Shown in pieces: positions 60,873 to 64,000 of a DNA stretch of 64,000 nucleotides. Both the position numbers and the translations under genes were made by a program. The stretch comes from Desulfobotulus alkaliphilus (GTDB taxonomy: Bacteria; Desulfobacterota; Desulfobacteria; Desulfobacterales; ASO4-4), in contig NZ_VLLC01000003.1 in NCBI RefSeq assembly GCF_007830435.1, positions 94,538 through 158,537 of the forward strand, given 5' to 3'. The notes under the pieces are model-generated. The model did no database searches, was not told where the DNA came from, and saw only the letters and a list, made by a program, of their open reading frames with translations. Position 1 is the stretch's first letter, and each line of letters starts with the position of its first letter.

Positions 60873-62015
60873 ATGAAAACGGATTTTGCCCCGCCTGAAA
60901 GGGCTTCCGAGGAAAGGGTAAGGCAACAGACCCTTAGCCTGTTCGAGCATCCTTATATTGAAAAGCTGTATGACGGTATTTCAGAAGGACTTTTGATTCT
61001 GAACCCGGAACGGCAGATCGTCTATGCCAACGGGAGTTTTCTTAAGGCCTTGGGAGTGGATTTCAAAGCGATAAAAGGACTGCGCTCCGGTGAGGCCCTG
61101 CGCTGTATCCATGCCTTCAAAACCGAAGGAGGCTGCGGCACCACGGAGTTCTGCCGGGAGTGCGGAGGGGCTCAGGCCATTCTTTCTTCCCAGAAGGGTT
61201 CGCCCGATCTCAAGGAATGCCGGATTCTCCAGAAGGACTCCGGAGATGCCCTGGATCTTCAGGTAAAAACCTCGCAGCTGCAGGTGGACGGGGTGGAGTA
61301 TACGGTCTTTGCCGTAAAGGACATAAGCTCAGACAAACGCAGGCGGATTCTGGAAAAAATATTTTTCCATGACATCATGAACACGGCCGTGGGGGTACGG
61401 GGGCTTTCCGAGCTGCTTTCCATATCATCTCCGGAAACTCTGGATGAGTTCAGAAACATGATCTACAGCGGTGCGGCCAAGCTTGTGGATGAAATCCGCT
61501 CCCAGCGGGATCTTGCCAATGCGGAAAACAATGAGCTTCAGGTACAGCCTGTAAAAATCCATTCCCTTGATTTTCTGAAAGAGGTTTTCAGCCTCTACCA
61601 AAACCATGAGGTTGGAAAGGATAAAATACTGCATCTGGATACGGATTCAGAGGATCTGCCTTTGGAAAGTGACAGGGCCCTTCTTTTCCGGGTTCTGGGT
61701 AACATGACCAAAAATGCCCTTGAAGCCTCACAACCCGGTGATACCGTCACCCTCGGCTGCCGGAGGGAAGGGGACAGAATCCGTTTTTTTGTTCACAATC
61801 CCGCCTTCATGCCAAGGAAGATCCAGCTTCAGGTTTTCCAGCGTTCCTTTTCCACCAAGGGCGCAGGCAGGGGCCTTGGTACTTACAGCATCAAGCTTCT
61901 TACGGAACGTTATCTGAAAGGTGAGGTTTTTTTCACCTCATCGGAAAAAGAAGGAACCTGTTTCTACGGGGTTTATCCCCTTTCAGAAAATGCAGAAACA
62001 ACAAAAAAGGCATAG
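60873..62015 (+). CDS. PAS sensor histidine kinase with four-cysteine cluster
   Basis: The product is 380 residues from the ATG at 60873. An N-terminal PAS domain (about 30-145, GLLILNPERQIVYANGSFLK) contains C78, C88, C94 and C97 in the arrangement C-x9-C-G-x4-C-x-x-C-G, suited to a metal or Fe-S site. A HisKA-like segment with H166 (FFHDIMNTAVGVRG) and a HATPase domain (MTKNALEA, STKGAGRGLGTYSIKLL) follow. It has no membrane helix, so it senses a cytoplasmic signal such as redox state. It was once downstream of a pilB/gspE gene, now a remnant. No response regulator is adjacent. Confidence 0.88.
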   Translation: MKTDFAPPERASEERVRQQTLSLFEHPYIEKLYDGISEGLLILNPERQIVYANGSFLKALGVDFKAIKGLRSGEALRCIHAFKTEGGCGTTEFCRECGGAQAILSSQKGSPDLKECRILQKDSGDALDLQVKTSQLQVDGVEYTVFAVKDISSDKRRRILEKIFFHDIMNTAVGVRGLSELLSISSPETLDEFRNMIYSGAAKLVDEIRSQRDLANAENNELQVQPVKIHSLDFLKEVFSLYQNHEVGKDKILHLDTDSEDLPLESDRALLFRVLGNMTKNALEASQPGDTVTLGCRREGDRIRFFVHNPAFMPRKIQLQVFQRSFSTKGAGRGLGTYSIKLLTERYLKGEVFFTSSEKEGTCFYGVYPLSENAETTKKA

Positions 62016-62071
62016 CCCTTTGTCTGGCTGATGGTCATGGGAACTCATAGGCCTTAACGGGATCAGCAGCT

Positions 62072-63052
62072 TCAGGATCTCCAAAGGATCAGCCCCACAA
62101 GGCAGATGATGATAATCATCCACACAAGCAGTCCGATCTGCCCTGCGGTTTTTGCGGAGTCCTTTCTCCATGAATGCATGGGAGAGACCCCCTGAGCAAT
62201 GAGGGTCAGGATGGCTGAGAGATTAACTCCGCTGATATTGACAAAACAAAGGAGAAAGGCAGCGCCTGCCAGCTCCCATGCCCCTGTCCCGAGAAACATG
62301 CCACATACCACAAGGGGCGGCATCAGGGCTACGGCAACCATAACACCCGTCAGTGCCGCAGGTGCGCCTGCTGTAAAGGCAAGGGTTCCTGCACACCCTG
62401 AAGCAAGGGAAAGCAGAATATCACCAAGCCCCACTTCCGTACGTGCGGCAATGGCGGGAATATCCTTGTCCACCCCCAGAAAAAAACCGATGGATGCGGC
62501 AAGGATCAGGGTCAGCCCGAGACCCAGAGCATTGGCGCTAAGGGCGGTTTTTGCAAGATTGCGGCTGCCCAGCACAAAGGAAAGGGCCAGACCGATATTG
62601 GGTGTCAGCAGAGGGGCGATAACCATAGCACCGATGACTATGGCCGTATCTCCCCTGCGCAGGCCGATGGCTGCCACAATGGCGGAAAGAATAACGGTAA
62701 GAATAAAAAGTCTTGAAATTTCTGTTCCGGAGGCAATATCTGAATAAAGTTCTTCCCGGCTGATTCTTCCAATGGCCTTTTTTTTATGTTCTTCACTTTC
62801 TTCATAGTAGGGGAGGGTCGCTTCCACGGGAAGAAAAACGGCCCTGAATCCGGTCTGGTTACCAAAGTGCTTGCGAAGAAGGTCTGAAACCGACTCCGTA
62901 TGGTTCTGGGGAAGCAGAAGACGTACGAGAAATCCCCCACCTTCAAGGGGTTCTTCCCAGCGGTCAATGATTTGTTGCTCTTCCCTGAAAACGGCATCCA
63001 GAAATTCCCGGGTGGTATCCGGAATCTTTGCCTGAAGCAGACGCAGTGCCAT
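62072..63052 (-). CDS. DUF389 (TIGR00341-type) membrane protein
   Basis: This 326-residue protein has an N-terminal soluble region of about 105 residues and then seven hydrophobic segments. RRGDTAIVIGAMVIAPLLTP and TGVMVAVALMPPLVVCG are the conserved DUF389 signatures. The transported substrate is unknown for the family. AAGGAGAG precedes the ATG. It diverges from the channel gene at 63338; a 285 bp intergenic region lies between them, AT-rich, with no assigned element. Confidence 0.88.
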   Translation of the reverse strand: MALRLLQAKIPDTTREFLDAVFREEQQIIDRWEEPLEGGGFLVRLLLPQNHTESVSDLLRKHFGNQTGFRAVFLPVEATLPYYEESEEHKKKAIGRISREELYSDIASGTEISRLFILTVILSAIVAAIGLRRGDTAIVIGAMVIAPLLTPNIGLALSFVLGSRNLAKTALSANALGLGLTLILAASIGFFLGVDKDIPAIAARTEVGLGDILLSLASGCAGTLAFTAGAPAALTGVMVAVALMPPLVVCGMFLGTGAWELAGAAFLLCFVNISGVNLSAILTLIAQGVSPMHSWRKDSAKTAGQIGLLVWMIIIICLVGLILWRS

Positions 63053-63337
63053 AGGGCTCTCCTTGAAAAGGTACGTTCCTGTAAAAATTATGACGGAAAT
63101 ATCTCAATGTTTATGATTTTTTTTAAGCTGTTTTTCTGGCAATGAAAAGAATAAAGCAGTTCTCTTTTAAAAATATCTGTTTGCCTGTTTTTCTGATGCT
63201 GTCGTTCCGGCGGAACCGGGGAGGGGAGGCCAGAAAAGGATCTGTTGATTTTGCAGGTCGGATACGGGTATCCTTTTTGGTATTTTGAAATCATGTGGGT
63301 TTATTCCTTTACCGTCACCCTAAAAGGAGATGCATAG

Positions 63338-64000
63338 GTGAAATCATTCAATCCCTTTCAGGGGCTGCGCTATTTTCTGGAAAGACTTTTTGTCCGGGGA
63401 ACCTTTTACCAGTTTCTGGTGATGGCTTTTGTGATTGGCATGGTCTCCCTTGTCGGAGGCCTTCTGGTTTACGGATCAGGAGATCCGGATGCAGGCCTGC
63501 CCGGAGAAATCTGGTGGGCCTTTCTCAGGTTGTCCGATCCCGGCTATCTGGGAGACGATGAAGGCCTCTGGCGCAGAAGCGTTTCCACGGTGCTGACGGT
63601 GGGTGGCTATGTGCTTTTTCTTGGTGCGCTGGTTGCCATTCTGACCCAGTGGCTGGGTCGGCACATGCGATCCCTGGAAAAGGGCCTGACACCGGTCCGG
63701 CTGCGCCATCATATTGTGATTCTCGGATGGACGGACCGCACCCTGCCCCTTCTTCGGGAGCTGTGGCTGGCAGAGGGCCGGGTAAAACGCTTTCTTTCAC
63801 GCATGGGCGGACCGGGACGCCTGCGTATCGTTGTGCTGGCAGAGGATCTTCAGCCGGAACTTGCCGAAGAACTGCGCACAGACCCGGTTTGCAGAAAAAA
63901 TCTCAATTCCATTATTCTGCGTTCCGGCTCGGCTTTGAACAATGAACACCTGAACCGCGCCGCCTGTCTGCATGCCGCAGCCCTTCTTGTGCCTGCCCGA
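63338..64000 (+). CDS. CASTOR/POLLUX (DMI1)-like ion channel, partial at window end
   Basis: The frame starts at a GTG with AAGGAGA seven bases upstream and stays open for 221 codons to the window edge. Residues 20-50 form a first membrane helix (FYQFLVMAFVIGMVSLVGGL), a pore-loop-like segment SDPGYLGDDEG follows near residue 70, and a second helix lies at about 85-105. From about 125 (HIVILGWTDRTLPLLREL) begins an RCK/TrkA-N type Rossmann domain. This is the plan of DMI1-like channels, which conduct cations or calcium in plants and are uncharacterised in bacteria. Confidence 0.75.
   Translation, partial: MKSFNPFQGLRYFLERLFVRGTFYQFLVMAFVIGMVSLVGGLLVYGSGDPDAGLPGEIWWAFLRLSDPGYLGDDEGLWRRSVSTVLTVGGYVLFLGALVAILTQWLGRHMRSLEKGLTPVRLRHHIVILGWTDRTLPLLRELWLAEGRVKRFLSRMGGPGRLRIVVLAEDLQPELAEELRTDPVCRKNLNSIILRSGSALNNEHLNRAACLHAAALLVPAR

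Overview
The window reads as a chromosomal segment of a Gram-negative anaerobe, most likely a sulfate-reducing-type Desulfobacterota (Desulfobacterales-like). The reasons are a selenium-metabolism operon (YedE, TusA, DUF3343), tandem rubredoxin domains, several beta-barrel outer membrane proteins, and PAS-Cys kinases of a kind common in that group. I cannot fix the genus. Coding density is high, genes lie on both strands, and no rRNA operon or CRISPR array is visible.

Layout. 1-5 kb: an orphan ParA ATPase, then a DUF6880-like gene whose 3' end carries three parS-type palindromes exactly 39 bp apart, then a YkgJ / small protein / PrmA-like methyltransferase group. 5-12 kb: a double rubredoxin-membrane fusion, MarR, an enoyl-CoA hydratase-like protein, DUF1992, a SHOCT-like membrane protein, Ddl, an in-frame PurD-PurE fusion, a Sua5-type protein and tRNA-Leu. 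12.8-15.7 kb (minus strand): the selenium operon yedE-tusA-DUF3343-NNRD-like. 16-24 kb: a small hypothetical, an amidase, a candidate structured RNA, then tig-clpP-clpX and lon (protein quality control), then tRNA-Val and tRNA-Asp. 24-31 kb: a radical SAM protein, PBP1A, hisI, engB, era, HNH, and a protein with a recombinase-like tail. 31-36 kb: FadL-type OMP, an FG-GAP-like secreted protein and a porin. 36-42 kb: gatB, DUF2065, the queuosine genes queA and tgt, and an aminotransferase. 43-47 kb: a thiamine-type ABC importer. 47-53 kb: two MntP-type exporters, an NtrC-type two-component pair and a membrane chemoreceptor. 53.7-57.9 kb: one 1371-residue membrane protein of unknown function. 58-62 kb: an intact DUF1016 nuclease-fold gene and a broken second DUF1016 copy, bracketed by two ~490 bp direct repeats of a decayed PilB/GspE-kinase junction, followed by the intact kinase. 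62-64 kb: DUF389 and the start of a CASTOR/POLLUX-like channel.

Two families of short non-autonomous repeats run through the intergenic spaces. Family 1 is about 185-345 bp, with ends starting GTAA and an interior that folds back on itself. Family 2 is about 115-230 bp and is built around the GGGCACCCGT...GGGTGCCC motif. One family-2 copy sits inside a family-1 copy with an 11 bp target duplication, so the relative order of events can be read directly.

The strongest observations are the coding-embedded parS triplet near a ParA, the PurD-PurE fusion with an internal ribosome-binding site, the DUF1016 island between duplicated gene remnants, the nested foldback repeats, and a promoter-led structured RNA candidate upstream of tig.
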